Translations under genes and position numbers: made by a program
Notes under the pieces: generated by a model
The model's input: only the letters and a program-made list of their open reading frames with translations
Told to the model about the DNA's origin: nothing
The model's database searches: none
Part shown: piece by piece, positions 55,813 to 64,000 of the stretch
Numbering within the stretch: position 1 is the first letter of the stretch
How the letters are laid out: the number at the start of each line of letters is the position of its first letter
Source of the DNA: Neobacillus cucumis
GTDB taxonomy: Bacteria > Bacillota > Bacilli > Bacillales > Cytobacillaceae
Direction of reading: 5' to 3'
Length of the DNA: 64,000 nt
Assembly: GCF_016908975.1 (NCBI RefSeq)
Contig: NZ_JAFBEX010000015.1
Span: forward strand, 62,001 to 126,000

Positions 55813-57684
55813 ATGTCAATATATATCACGGTTTATATCCTTTTAGCCATTTTGGTGTTACTGTTGATCAATTTTACCGTGTTCAGACAAAGAAAAACGA
55901 AAACCGATCAAACAGAAGTGACAAATCAAGAAGTAGAAAATATTGCTAAAACCGAAAAGATAAAAGAGCAAGAAACTTTATCTAACAATGTAGTAAATAC
56001 TGCAAAAACCGAAAAGATAGAAGAGCACGAAACTTTATCTAACGATGTAGAAAATATGCTTGAGCATAATGCTATAGCAGAGCCTGCTTTAGAGTATGTG
56101 GAAGCAGAGGTACAACCAAAAGAAGAAGTTGTTCATCAAGAGAAACCGACCAAAAGTGAAACTGAAAAATCTTCAGGAACAGGTAAGATTTTAACTGCTT
56201 TAATGCTTGGGGCATTTGTTGCGATTCTAAATCAAACCCTGCTTAATGTGGCGATTCCACATATTATGAATGATTTAGGTGTTTCCGCGAATACGGTTCA
56301 ATGGCTTTCAACAGGATATATGTTAGTAAACGGAATCCTAATTCCGGTTACGGCGTATTTGATAGAAAAGTTTGGAACAAGAAAACTTTTTATCATTGCC
56401 ATTTTTCTATTCACGATAGGATCCTTAATCTGTTCCCTTTCCATAAATTTCACTATGCTGATGTTAGGAAGGGTCGTTCAAGCAAGCGGTGCCGGTATCA
56501 TAATGCCTCTATTGATGACGGTCATGTTCGCCCTATTCCCTCCGGAAAAACGAGGGAAAGCAATGGGACTTATGGGCGTTGTCATGATATTTGCTCCTGC
56601 TGTCGGTCCAACATTATCTGGCTGGCTGATTGGACATTATTCTTGGAGATTATTGTTTGATATTGTAATTCCAATTGGTATATTAGATTTAATTTTTAGC
56701 TTCATGTGGATGAAAGATGTAACCAAAACAACGAATCCAAAATTTGATTTCCCTGGATTATTATTTTCAACTATAGGATTTGGATTTTTGTTATATGGAT
56801 TTAGTGAAGCAGGAAGTGATGGCTGGGACAGTTCAACTGTTGTTATTTCATTAATAATTGGTGCAATTTCTATCCTGGCGTTTATCTGGCGAGAACTTAC
56901 AACCGATAAACCAATGTTAAATTTAAGAGTATTTAAATACGATATTTTCGCTTTAACTACCATTATAAGTATGATTGTTAATATGGCTATGTTTGGTGCG
57001 ATGATTTTACTTCCTATTTATTTACAAAACATTCGTGGTTTTACGGCCCTACAATCCGGTTTACTGATGCTTCCTGGTGCGATTATCATGGGAATTATGT
57101 CGCCGATCTCTGGTGCCCTATTTGATAAAATTGGTGCAAGATGGCTTGGAGTAATCGGTTTAACCATAACCACTATTACTACTTGGGAATTTACCAAATT
57201 AAGCATGACAACAAGCTATACTCATCTCCTCCTCCTTTATGTATTTAGGATGTTTGGGATGTCATTCATTATGATGACAATTATGACAGAAGGTCTTAAT
57301 CAGTTGCCTCGACATCTTGGAGCACATGGTACGGCCGCCTCTAATACGGCAAGACAAATTGCCGGTAGTATTGGAACTGCCTTCCTTGTTACCATTATGT
57401 CTACAAGGTCTGAAGTACATTACGGTCAAGCCTTAAGTACAGTAACTAGCGCAAATCCTTTCATCGGGGGTCAATTTTCATCGCTTACTCAAGGCTTAGC
57501 AGCTTTAACACACATGTCAACTGCAGCTGGAAAACAACTTTCAACCTATGTAGTTTACGGTCAAGTCATGCAGCAAACTACTATTGATGGGATTAATGAT
57601 GCATTTATTGTGGCAACAATCTTAGCATTTGTAGCCTTGCTATTGGTATTCTTTGTTAAACGGGCACAGATAAATAAACAATAA
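55813..57684 (+). CDS. DHA2-family multidrug exporter with unusual N-terminal extension
   Basis: A 623-residue transporter. The core (about residues 127-620) is a 14-span EmrB/QacA-type exporter: LNQTLLNVAIPHIMNDLG, LGRVVQASGAGIIMPLL and GPTLSGWLIGHYSWRLLF (motif C). It carries about 125 extra N-terminal residues: one additional span (YITVYILLAILVLLLINFTVF) followed by an acidic stretch in which a 19-residue unit (NIAKTEKIKEQETLSNNV) is repeated once. It follows the HlyD gene by eight bases and belongs to the MarR-controlled operon. The role of the extension is unknown. Confidence 0.9.
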   Translation: MSIYITVYILLAILVLLLINFTVFRQRKTKTDQTEVTNQEVENIAKTEKIKEQETLSNNVVNTAKTEKIEEHETLSNDVENMLEHNAIAEPALEYVEAEVQPKEEVVHQEKPTKSETEKSSGTGKILTALMLGAFVAILNQTLLNVAIPHIMNDLGVSANTVQWLSTGYMLVNGILIPVTAYLIEKFGTRKLFIIAIFLFTIGSLICSLSINFTMLMLGRVVQASGAGIIMPLLMTVMFALFPPEKRGKAMGLMGVVMIFAPAVGPTLSGWLIGHYSWRLLFDIVIPIGILDLIFSFMWMKDVTKTTNPKFDFPGLLFSTIGFGFLLYGFSEAGSDGWDSSTVVISLIIGAISILAFIWRELTTDKPMLNLRVFKYDIFALTTIISMIVNMAMFGAMILLPIYLQNIRGFTALQSGLLMLPGAIIMGIMSPISGALFDKIGARWLGVIGLTITTITTWEFTKLSMTTSYTHLLLLYVFRMFGMSFIMMTIMTEGLNQLPRHLGAHGTAASNTARQIAGSIGTAFLVTIMSTRSEVHYGQALSTVTSANPFIGGQFSSLTQGLAALTHMSTAAGKQLSTYVVYGQVMQQTTIDGINDAFIVATILAFVALLLVFFVKRAQINKQ

Positions 57685-57689
57685 ATATA

Positions 57690-57732
57690 AAATAAGGCAT
57701 CCCAAAAGTTTAACTTTTAGGATGCCTTTTTT
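57690..57732 (+). terminator. Terminator of the efflux operon
   Basis: AGGCATCC...GGATGCCT stem with inner AAAGTT/AACTTT pairing, followed by six T. Confidence 0.85.
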
Positions 57733-57736
57733 CTAT

Positions 57737-57770
57737 AAAAAAAGCTGCTCATTAAGATAGCAGCTTTTTA
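57737..57770 (-). terminator. Terminator of the L,D-transpeptidase gene
   Basis: On the minus strand AAAGCTGCT pairs with AGCAGCTTT and is followed by T residues. Confidence 0.8.
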
Positions 57771-57780
57771 CTAATTCTGA

Positions 57781-58542
57781 TTATAATCCAAGCGCTTTTC
57801 TCGTTATTGGCCCTACTATACCATCTGCTTGAAGATGATGGTCACTTTGGAAATGACGAACTGCACTATCTGTATTGGCTCCAAAGATACCATCCGCCCC
57901 TTTCGTGTTGTAACCAAGAGATGTAAGTTTTTGCTGAAGCGTCACGACAGCAGGTCCTCTGCTTCCTTTTTTAAGAGTTTCTGTAATCGTGGTAACCGGG
58001 ACGGAAGGTGTTCCTTTCCCACCCTTTAATCCATTGGCCACGGCAATGGCATCGAAAGATGATTTAGATGTGGTAATAACTACCGGAGTATTGATCGGCA
58101 CCTGATTAAATAGCCACTCTACCTCATTATCATACATCCGAACACAGCCACCGCTCACATAATGGCCAATTGAGCTTGGATTATTATTACCGTGGATTGC
58201 GTAGGTTGTTCCCCATGTACCACGTGCATTTAAACCAAGCCAGCGGTTACCAAGAGGATTACGCGGGTCCCCTCCAGGAATATGCCCATGGTAGTAGGGA
58301 CGGTTAACAATTTTGGTAACAATTTTAAACTTCCCTTCTGGTGTTAAGGAAGGACTTCTCCCTGTGCCTACCATAAATTCTTTTTTCAAATTGCCATTTT
58401 CATAGTATGCTAGTCGGTTGGTTGCTTTGTTAATGATAATAAACTTGCTGACCGTCGCCGCAGAACTCGGAGTTACCTCAAAACATAAGCTAAACAAGCA
58501 AAGAAAAGCTACACTAACTAAAACTAACCATTTTTTCCGCAA
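57781..58542 (-). CDS. L,D-transpeptidase with C-terminal peptidoglycan-binding domain
   Basis: A 253-residue secreted cell-wall enzyme. The signal peptide (KKWLVLVSVAFLCLFSLCFE, cut near SSAA) precedes a YkuD domain with catalytic motif HGN and SGGCVRMYDNEVEWL (Cys nucleophile). A PG_binding_1 repeat (GPAVVTLQQKLTSLGY...DSAVRHFQSDHHL) ends it. The TTG at 58542, behind GGGGGG, gives a proper signal peptide; an ATG 22 codons upstream would put a polar segment before it. It forms 3-3 crosslinks or exchanges amino acids in the wall. Such enzymes are often made during sporulation in Bacillus. Confidence 0.88.
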   Translation of the reverse strand: MRKKWLVLVSVAFLCLFSLCFEVTPSSAATVSKFIIINKATNRLAYYENGNLKKEFMVGTGRSPSLTPEGKFKIVTKIVNRPYYHGHIPGGDPRNPLGNRWLGLNARGTWGTTYAIHGNNNPSSIGHYVSGGCVRMYDNEVEWLFNQVPINTPVVITTSKSSFDAIAVANGLKGGKGTPSVPVTTITETLKKGSRGPAVVTLQQKLTSLGYNTKGADGIFGANTDSAVRHFQSDHHLQADGIVGPITRKALGL

Positions 58543-58756
58543 ATTAATCCCCCCAACCCCGTTCAAAATAACTAATCCGTGTATTTTATGTTGGTAAGGC
58601 ATATCCACATGACTATTTTATGTGACTTAATTCGTGTTAGTTTAGTCCGTGTCATACCCACTATATAACTATTTCTACATTTTTTTCCTATTCCCTCTTT
58701 TAAGAGTACAAAATTAGTTAAATAATGAATATAACAGCTTATTTCTTTGTACCTAA

Positions 58757-58795
58757 AAAAAAGACTTATTGAGAAAGTTGCTCAATAAGTCTTTA
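58757..58795 (-). terminator. Terminator of the glycine-type permease gene
   Basis: On the minus strand AAGACTTATTGAG pairs with CTCAATAAGTCTT and is followed by a T run. Confidence 0.85.
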
Positions 58796-58826
58796 ATCCA
58801 CTACACATGTAAATTTCAACTGCTAA

Positions 58827-60191
58827 TTATGCTGATATTCTTATATTATGATCTTTTTTCTTTTTAAATGAATATAGTATAAATAATAGAATAAACCATA
58901 TAGGTGTTAATAATAAGGCTGTGCGAGTGGATTCGGCAAATAGCATAATGATAAGGATAAATGCAAATAATACTAAAACAACATAATTAATAAATGGTGT
59001 GAACGGTGCTTTGAAAGTCGATTTTTTTCGTAGGTCTGGTCGTAACTTCCGATATCGCAAGTGGCAGACTAAGATTATCCCCCAGACCCAAATAAAGCAA
59101 ATCGCACTAATCGTTGTTACAATTCCAAAAGCTTGTTCTGGAATCAGCTTACTCAATAGAGCTCCAACTGATAAAACAAGAGCAGAAACAATTAATCCAT
59201 TACTTGGCACATGATTTTTATTTAATTTTGCAAAAAAGGCAGGTCCCTGTTTATTGCTGCTTAAATTAAACAAAATTCGGCTCGTTGAAAACAAACCACT
59301 ATTACTAGCTGATGCAGCAGATGTTAATACAACAAAATTGATGATACCCGCGGCAATTGGAATACCTACTAAACTAAATGTTTTAACAAATGGACTATTT
59401 TCAGCATTTAACTGTGTCCAAGGGTTTATACATAAAAGGATGAACAATGCTCCGACATAGAAAAATAGAATCCTAGCAGGAATTTTATTTATCGCCGATG
59501 GAATATTTTTTTGAGGATTCGCTGTTTCTGCTGCAGTTACACCCACCAATTCAACGCCTACATAGGCAAAAACGACCATTTGAAAAGAAAGAAAGAAACC
59601 TGATACACCATGCGGGAAAAGACCGCCATATGCCCAAATATTTTTTACAGAAACGGCAGCTGTTTCTGTTTTGAAACCCATAATTAAAAAAATAATTCCA
59701 ATACCGATTAAAGCAAGAATCGTTATGACTTTGATTAAAGCAAACCAAAACTCTAATTCTCCAAATAGCTTAACGGTTAATAAATTTAGTCCTAATAACA
59801 AAATCAAGCAAACAACGGCAGGAACCCATTGCGGGATATGAAACCAATATTGAACATATACACCAACCGCAATAATATCAGCCATTGCGGTCATGATCCA
59901 GCAAAACCAATATGTCCATCCGGTCACATATCCTGCCCAAGGACCAATATAATCCTCAGCTATGTCAGTAAAAGATTTATAGCCGGATTTGGATAAAAGA
60001 AGCTCACCTAATGCTCTCATGACAAAAAAGCAGGCGATACCTACGATAATATAGGCAAACATAATCGATGGACCAGCTAATTGGATTGCTTTTCCCGATC
60101 CTAAAAATAACCCAGTTCCAATCGTTCCGCCAATCGCAATCAATTGAACGTGCCGATTTTTTAAATCCCTTTTTAATTCTTGCTGTGCCAC
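58827..60191 (-). CDS. Amino acid permease, CycA/AapA-like (glycine, D-alanine, D-serine)
   Basis: A 454-residue APC-superfamily transporter with 12 spans. Its first span (GGTIGTGLFLGSGKAIQLAGP) and the GVELVGVTAAETANPQKNIPSAIN segment match the D-serine/D-alanine/glycine permease group. A glycine riboswitch precedes it, supporting glycine as a substrate. The start is GTG at 60191 with GGGGGAG seven bases upstream; an overlapping ATG is out of frame. It is monocistronic. Confidence 0.9.
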   Translation of the reverse strand: MAQQELKRDLKNRHVQLIAIGGTIGTGLFLGSGKAIQLAGPSIMFAYIIVGIACFFVMRALGELLLSKSGYKSFTDIAEDYIGPWAGYVTGWTYWFCWIMTAMADIIAVGVYVQYWFHIPQWVPAVVCLILLLGLNLLTVKLFGELEFWFALIKVITILALIGIGIIFLIMGFKTETAAVSVKNIWAYGGLFPHGVSGFFLSFQMVVFAYVGVELVGVTAAETANPQKNIPSAINKIPARILFFYVGALFILLCINPWTQLNAENSPFVKTFSLVGIPIAAGIINFVVLTSAASASNSGLFSTSRILFNLSSNKQGPAFFAKLNKNHVPSNGLIVSALVLSVGALLSKLIPEQAFGIVTTISAICFIWVWGIILVCHLRYRKLRPDLRKKSTFKAPFTPFINYVVLVLFAFILIIMLFAESTRTALLLTPIWFILLFILYSFKKKKDHNIRISA

Positions 60192-60262
60192 ATTAAACTC
60201 CCCCTAATGGTAATCATGTAATATTCTTATCCATGTGAAATACTGAACAAGAAGTAAACCAA

Positions 60263-60295
60263 TAAAAAAGAGATTGGAATTTCTCCAATCTCTTT
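60263..60295 (-). terminator. Terminator in the glycine riboswitch leader
   Basis: On the minus strand AGAGATTGGA pairs with TCCAATCTCT and is followed by TTTTTTATT. It stands between the aptamer and the permease start, so it is the expression platform. Confidence 0.85.
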
Positions 60296-60349
60296 AAGGG
60301 CGTAAGAATAACAAATAAAATCTATTACTCTAGTGATAGAATAATAAAT

Positions 60350-60450
60350 CGTCTTCGTACTCTTCTGTCCTTTTGCCTGAGATTGTGAACCCTTCGGCGC
60401 CGCATAGGTAGCGGTCTCTCCAGAAGCTGCTCCTGCTATAGTGTGATCCA
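60350..60450 (-). promoter_or_regulatory. Glycine riboswitch (single aptamer)
   Basis: On the minus strand the conserved blocks appear in order: GGAGCAGCTTCTGGAGAGACC in shorter pieces (CTGGAGAGACC), GCGGCGCCGAAGGG, AATCTCAGGCAAAAGG and ACAGAAGAG. Only one aptamer is visible. Single-aptamer forms before transporters have been linked to switching off at high glycine; the direction here is inferred from that, not shown. Confidence 0.93.
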
Positions 60451-60579
60451 TAGCAATCATAGCTTGAAAATATTTAGTTTTATAGGGTTGAATGAAGCTT
60501 TCAACCTCAGGATTTAACTATTGTTGAATAATTTATAATTTTAGTAGTATTAACTCAATTTGTCAATACTCTTTTTTTC

Positions 60580-62319
60580 TTAATTATTTTTTTCCTCATC
60601 AGTCTCTTTGTCTGATTCTTGCTCCTTTTTGTCCTCAACAGGGGCTTCTAACAACTCTAAAGTCTGTGATTCTAAAACTTCAGCACGACTTTGCCCATAT
60701 AATGCTACATAGATTTGTTCAATCTCCTCACCAGTTAAGTCCCCACGAGTTAACAGCTCTTCTGCAATCCGGTGGACAAAATCCGCATTATCATTGACTA
60801 GTTTCTTGACTTTCGTCATTTCAGACTTTAAGAGCTCATTGATTTTTGCTCTTAGTGCCCTAAGACCATCCGTACGAGAACCAACAGCAAGCCAACTAAA
60901 CAGCTCTTCCCCCATACCGACTATTCCCAAGTAAGCTCCCGCAAGTTCGGTTGCCTGTCTTAAGTCAGAAGTAACACCATTTAATTTCTTATTTAAAAAC
61001 TCTTCTTCAACCGCACGGGCTGCTAAACAAACCTGAATTTCCGCCAATATTTCTTTGTCAGTACGATTATACCGTTCATGTGTAGGTTTTGTAGCCGCCA
61101 GACCAAGTGCTCCTCCTCTGCGAATAATGGTCACCTTCCAAACTCGTTCATGCGGTTTTAAGAGGAATTGTGCTACCGCATGACCTGCCTCATGATAGGC
61201 AACATTTCGTTTTTCATCATCACTCATAGACCTTAGTGGCTGTTTGAGACCCCATTCATATGTCTCCATGGCAGCACGGAAGTCCTCATAACTGGCAACT
61301 TGTGCACCACGTTGATGGGCAATAACAACAGCTTCATTTACGATATGCTTTATTTGTGCAGGGGAATAACCAATGGTGTCCAGTGCTGCCCTTTCAGGGG
61401 TAAAAGAGGAGTCTTTTTTTACCTTTTCAAGATAATATTGAAAAACATCGATTCTGCCATCATAGTCGGGGGAATCGACCCAGAGTTTCCGGTCAAAACG
61501 CCCTGGACGGAGGAGTGCTTGATCAAGTACATCTGGAAGGTTGGTTGCGCCAACTGTAAGTACGGGCGGTCGATCCGCCTTCTTCCGGCGAAGTCCAAGT
61601 GTACGGAGTAGCTTCGAGAACCAACCGTTATCAATGTTTGGCGGGTCCATCTGTAATAGCAGTTCATTAAGCAAACCTGAACCACCCATCCCCATTAGTC
61701 CGCCCATCATTCCTCCTCCACCGCCTCCAGCCTGACGGCTCATACCAATAGCGTCGATTTCATCGATAAAAATAATACAAGCCCCATATAGTTTTGCAAG
61801 CTTTCTAGCCTTCTTATATAGCCCCATTACTTTAAGGTTTCCAACACCAAAAAACATATTTTGAAAGCTTGGAGCAGAAGCATATGCAAAAGGCACCTGT
61901 GCTTCATTTGCTATTACCTGTGCGAGATATGATTTTCCTGTTCCAGGAGGTCCACAGAGTAATAAGCCGCGGATGGCCTCACCACCCATTTCTTTAAACT
62001 CTTTCACTCCTTTAAGTAGCGTTACGATTCGTTCTGCATTTTCAACAATCTCAGGATTTCCCCGGTAATCCGACCAGGTGGAGCCTGTTTCGCCTGGCAA
62101 AATCCAATAAGTTCTGCCTCGAGCCAAGAACCAAAATAGTGCAACAAACTGGATAATCATAAACAGCATTGCGAAGAGCAGCTGCAATAACAAACTGAGA
62201 ATACTGATGACAATCCCCCAAACTGTTGGTCCACTATTAAGCAAATATATACTTATAATGACAACAGCTGCGACCCAGAGGATTATTTTACGCCACTTTA
62301 CCCACCGGTATTTCCTCAT
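60580..62319 (-). CDS. Divergent FtsH-like AAA+ metalloprotease
   Basis: A 579-residue membrane-anchored protease. Two N-terminal spans (about 10-65) lie close together, without the extracytoplasmic domain of true FtsH. The AAA+ domain has Walker A GPPGTGKS, pore-loop MFFGVG, Walker B IIFIDEID and second region of homology LRPGRFDRKLW. A Gly/Met-rich insert (RQAGGGGGGMMGGLMGMGG) and a basic insert (LGLRRKKADRP) interrupt the usual sequence after Walker B. The zinc site HEAGH and the distal Asp (GVTSDLRQAT) are intact. Its substrate is unknown, and the normal ftsH is presumably elsewhere. An acidic tail (KETDEEKNN) ends it. Confidence 0.88.
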   Translation of the reverse strand: MRKYRWVKWRKIILWVAAVVIISIYLLNSGPTVWGIVISILSLLLQLLFAMLFMIIQFVALFWFLARGRTYWILPGETGSTWSDYRGNPEIVENAERIVTLLKGVKEFKEMGGEAIRGLLLCGPPGTGKSYLAQVIANEAQVPFAYASAPSFQNMFFGVGNLKVMGLYKKARKLAKLYGACIIFIDEIDAIGMSRQAGGGGGGMMGGLMGMGGSGLLNELLLQMDPPNIDNGWFSKLLRTLGLRRKKADRPPVLTVGATNLPDVLDQALLRPGRFDRKLWVDSPDYDGRIDVFQYYLEKVKKDSSFTPERAALDTIGYSPAQIKHIVNEAVVIAHQRGAQVASYEDFRAAMETYEWGLKQPLRSMSDDEKRNVAYHEAGHAVAQFLLKPHERVWKVTIIRRGGALGLAATKPTHERYNRTDKEILAEIQVCLAARAVEEEFLNKKLNGVTSDLRQATELAGAYLGIVGMGEELFSWLAVGSRTDGLRALRAKINELLKSEMTKVKKLVNDNADFVHRIAEELLTRGDLTGEEIEQIYVALYGQSRAEVLESQTLELLEAPVEDKKEQESDKETDEEKNN

Positions 62320-62507
62320 GGTCCCACATCCCTTTCTGAATATTTCGAAATTTAATCATACGTTTGTTCTTTTCATTTCATTCCTAAACCATTTTTTTAT
62401 CTAGAATACTGATATTTATTCTTCGTTCTTGTTAGTCATGCCTATTGGAAAGATTGAAATTTATAATATAGAACTCAAATGGCTTATTATTAAACAATGA
62501 TTAACTA

Positions 62508-62536
62508 AAAAACCCTCCAAAATATTTTGGAGGATT
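62508..62536. terminator. Terminator after the small membrane protein gene
   Basis: CCTCCAAAATATTTTGGAGG, perfect dyad, with T on the minus-strand side. Confidence 0.85.
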
Positions 62537-62547
62537 TCTGACATGGA

Positions 62548-62838
62548 TTATTTAAATTTCTTTATAATATCTAATAAATATTTTATTGCAACGGCTAGCC
62601 CGCCAACGAAGAAGAATGCGATTAAAATCCACCCAGTCGGGTCGATTGTGAACATGGAAATAAGGAAATTCAATGGAACAATGTAGTAGAGGATGTCTCT
62701 CAAATAACCTAAAATAAAATCGGATGTGAGAGTTCCTTTCCAGAATGATTTTATAAATCCTACTAAAAGGTCAAGAATCATAAGTCCAAAAACGGCCCAC
62801 ATTGTATAAAGCATCCACTCTGAGAGTGTAAAGATCAT
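62548..62838 (-). CDS. Small integral membrane protein (holin-like shape)
   Basis: A 96-residue protein with three predicted spans (about 8-30, 48-63, 67-88), a polar loop between the first two (KSFWKGTLTSDF) and a basic C-terminus (IIKKFK). The pattern resembles small phage-type holins, but no family is recognised and no lytic gene is near. AAGGTGGTGA precedes the ATG. The gene stands alone between terminators. Confidence 0.6.
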   Translation of the reverse strand: MIFTLSEWMLYTMWAVFGLMILDLLVGFIKSFWKGTLTSDFILGYLRDILYYIVPLNFLISMFTIDPTGWILIAFFFVGGLAVAIKYLLDIIKKFK

Positions 62839-62940
62839 AAATTATCACCACCTTACTACATGATATGCTTGTAATAAAAGCAGGTGATGGTGTATGAAAA
62901 GTTTTGTTCACAGAATATTCATAAAATAAGATACATAAAA

Positions 62941-62966
62941 AATGCACCTCATTAGGTGCATTTCGA
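62941..62966 (-). terminator. Terminator of the acetyltransferase gene
   Basis: AAATGCACCT pairs with AGGTGCATTT around CATT, with T on the minus strand. Confidence 0.85.
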
Positions 62967-63033
62967 ATTACAATGCTCATAAATTAAGCCACAAATTTGT
63001 TTCATTTCGATAAATTAGCCGGGTTAAGATATT

Positions 63034-63705
63034 TTAAAAATATAATAAATCCACTTTTTCCTTTGCTTCCAAATTCTCAATCATGGTATACCAAGACTCA
63101 GGCTTATTTGGTAACACAGTATAATAGCGTTTCAGGAATCTCACAATTAAATCAGTATCCAGTTCATGCGCTTCCACATCCATTGGGAGAAAGCATAGAT
63201 CAAGCCCAGTTACAGCTTCCCCATCATTATTCCAGGATGGATGAACATATGAGAAATCAAGACGTTGATACCCAAGGTGTGCTAACACTTCCCTGCGGAC
63301 ATAAGGATCCATTGGCTTAACACCGCCGAATTCATAATGGTCTACACGATATGGATCATAGATTTCCGCAAACATCCCCGATAGTGTTTTACCATTCGCT
63401 GCTGCTAACTCATGTAAATCTACTAACCTTTTTTGTGCTAGAAATGGACCAATTCCCAATCCAGCTTGACCGATAATTGTGAAATCTGTCATCGCAACAT
63501 TAAAGTCCTCATAATATCGGTACTCAGTTGCCCCCACTACTTTCCCATCAAGAACAGCCACAAAAACACGAATTCCCGGATCTTCTAATGGTTCCTTCCA
63601 TAAATCGAATTCTAATACTTCCTCTGGAGGGAATACATCTTGCATTAATTGGTGCATTTGTTTAAATAACGGATCATTGATATTCGTAATTCTACTATAT
63701 TCCAT
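63034..63705 (-). CDS. GNAT-family N-acetyltransferase-like protein
   Basis: A 223-residue protein with an acetyltransferase-like fold: FVAVLDGKVVGATEYRYY is the central strand pair, followed by AMTDFTIIGQAGLGIGPFLAQKRLVDL where the acetyl-CoA loop is expected, though the classic Q/RxxGxG/A motif is weak (GQAGLGIG). The C-terminal third is longer than in simple GNAT proteins. GGAGGAATG precedes the ATG. The gene at 63722 lies immediately upstream on the same strand (16 bases), so they are probably co-transcribed. Substrate unknown. Confidence 0.65.
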   Translation of the reverse strand: MEYSRITNINDPLFKQMHQLMQDVFPPEEVLEFDLWKEPLEDPGIRVFVAVLDGKVVGATEYRYYEDFNVAMTDFTIIGQAGLGIGPFLAQKRLVDLHELAAANGKTLSGMFAEIYDPYRVDHYEFGGVKPMDPYVRREVLAHLGYQRLDFSYVHPSWNNDGEAVTGLDLCFLPMDVEAHELDTDLIVRFLKRYYTVLPNKPESWYTMIENLEAKEKVDLLYF

Positions 63706-63721
63706 TTCATTCCTCCTAATT

Positions 63722-64000
63722 TTAAACTAATTGAAAAAATGGATTCTTCCACTCCATAAGGGTTCCATAGTTACACGATTCCTCGTCCTCTAAATAATCA
63801 GCGACTACTTTGACAGGAGTTCGACCGCAATGAAAGAGAAAGGTAATCACAGGATCTTTTAAGTCTCCTTTGACAACGGCATCAATGTATTGTTCCGCCG
63901 ACATTTGATCCGCATGTCGATGATATCCAGGCATCCTGCCTCCCCCAAGCAATCTTTCCAGCCGCAGGTGAACCACTACGTCATACATCGAAAACATTAA
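63722..64000 (-). CDS. Hypothetical protein, possibly incomplete at the window edge
   Basis: The frame runs to the end of the window. A methionine is present at 63997, but whether it is the true start cannot be seen. About 92 residues are visible, with HRHADQMSAEQYIDAVVKGDL and FLFHCGRTPVKVVADYLEDE as notable segments. No family was recognised. It is followed by the GNAT-like gene after 16 bases. Confidence 0.55.
   Translation of the reverse strand, partial: LMFSMYDVVVHLRLERLLGGGRMPGYHRHADQMSAEQYIDAVVKGDLKDPVITFLFHCGRTPVKVVADYLEDEESCNYGTLMEWKNPFFQLV

Noticed and set aside
60227..60460. A 77-codon minus-strand frame before the permease
   Set aside because: It covers the glycine riboswitch and its terminator, whose conserved RNA blocks explain the sequence better.
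62548..62838. Prophage remnant, based on the holin-like protein
   Set aside because: No endolysin, phage structural gene or attachment site is nearby; the membrane pattern alone is not specific.

Overview
The window looks like a chromosome segment from a Bacillaceae bacterium (Bacillus, Neobacillus or Mesobacillus type). It is AT-rich, and most genes start behind strong GGAGG-type ribosome binding sites. Regulatory signatures typical of that family are visible: sigma-54/RocR control of arginine catabolism, TnrA/GlnR boxes, a CIRCE element, a glycine riboswitch and two guanidine-I (ykkC) riboswitches. No rRNA, tRNA or CRISPR array was found.

Region by region. 1-6.6 kb: end of a FAD-binding dehydrogenase, the sbcDC nuclease operon, a cold-shock protein with a long leader, and an ArsR regulator. 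6.6-9.8 kb: a SulP permease in operon with that regulator, a possible small RNA, an AIM24-like protein and a 57-residue hypothetical. 9.8-17.3 kb: a sigma-54/RocR-controlled arginine-ornithine-proline catabolic cluster (permease; P5C dehydrogenase, ornithine aminotransferase and glutamate dehydrogenase in one operon; divergent RocR-type activator). 17.5-25.3 kb: two small proteins, a divergent MarR/MFS pair, YitT, HtpG behind a perfect CIRCE, and a YhgE/Pip membrane protein. 25.4-28.1 kb: a palindromic repeat, an IS1595-type transposase and an AT-rich serine hydrolase, which look like an acquired patch. 28.2-32.2 kb: an LTA synthase family protein, a DUF3231 protein, a 57-residue hypothetical and a fumarylacetoacetase-family protein. 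32.5-38.3 kb: a carbohydrate locus with a GH106-like hydrolase, an AraC regulator broken by a frameshift, and a beta-glucoside-type PTS permease.

38.6-47.5 kb is a guanidine-assimilation locus. A permease is followed by a second unit encoding two carboxyguanidine deiminase subunits, a biotin-dependent guanidine/urea carboxylase and allophanate hydrolase. Each unit has a perfect TnrA-type box about 50 bp before a promoter, then a guanidine-I riboswitch whose 3' end overlaps an intrinsic terminator. The layout suggests an AND gate: nitrogen limitation permits initiation and guanidine permits read-through.

47.5-54.5 kb holds a PabB/PabC fusion, a low-molecular-weight protein tyrosine phosphatase and a 789-residue protein with two isoprenoid-synthase-like domains. 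Two unrelated minisatellites, both with a 52-bp period, sit in the two convergent intergenic gaps. 54.7-64 kb: a MarR/HlyD/DHA2 efflux operon, an L,D-transpeptidase, a glycine-riboswitch-controlled amino acid permease, a divergent FtsH-like AAA protease, a small membrane protein, a GNAT-like protein and one gene at the window edge.

The strongest candidates for something little described are the two-domain isoprenoid enzyme at 51504-53873 and the doubly gated guanidine regulon at 38.6-47.5 kb.
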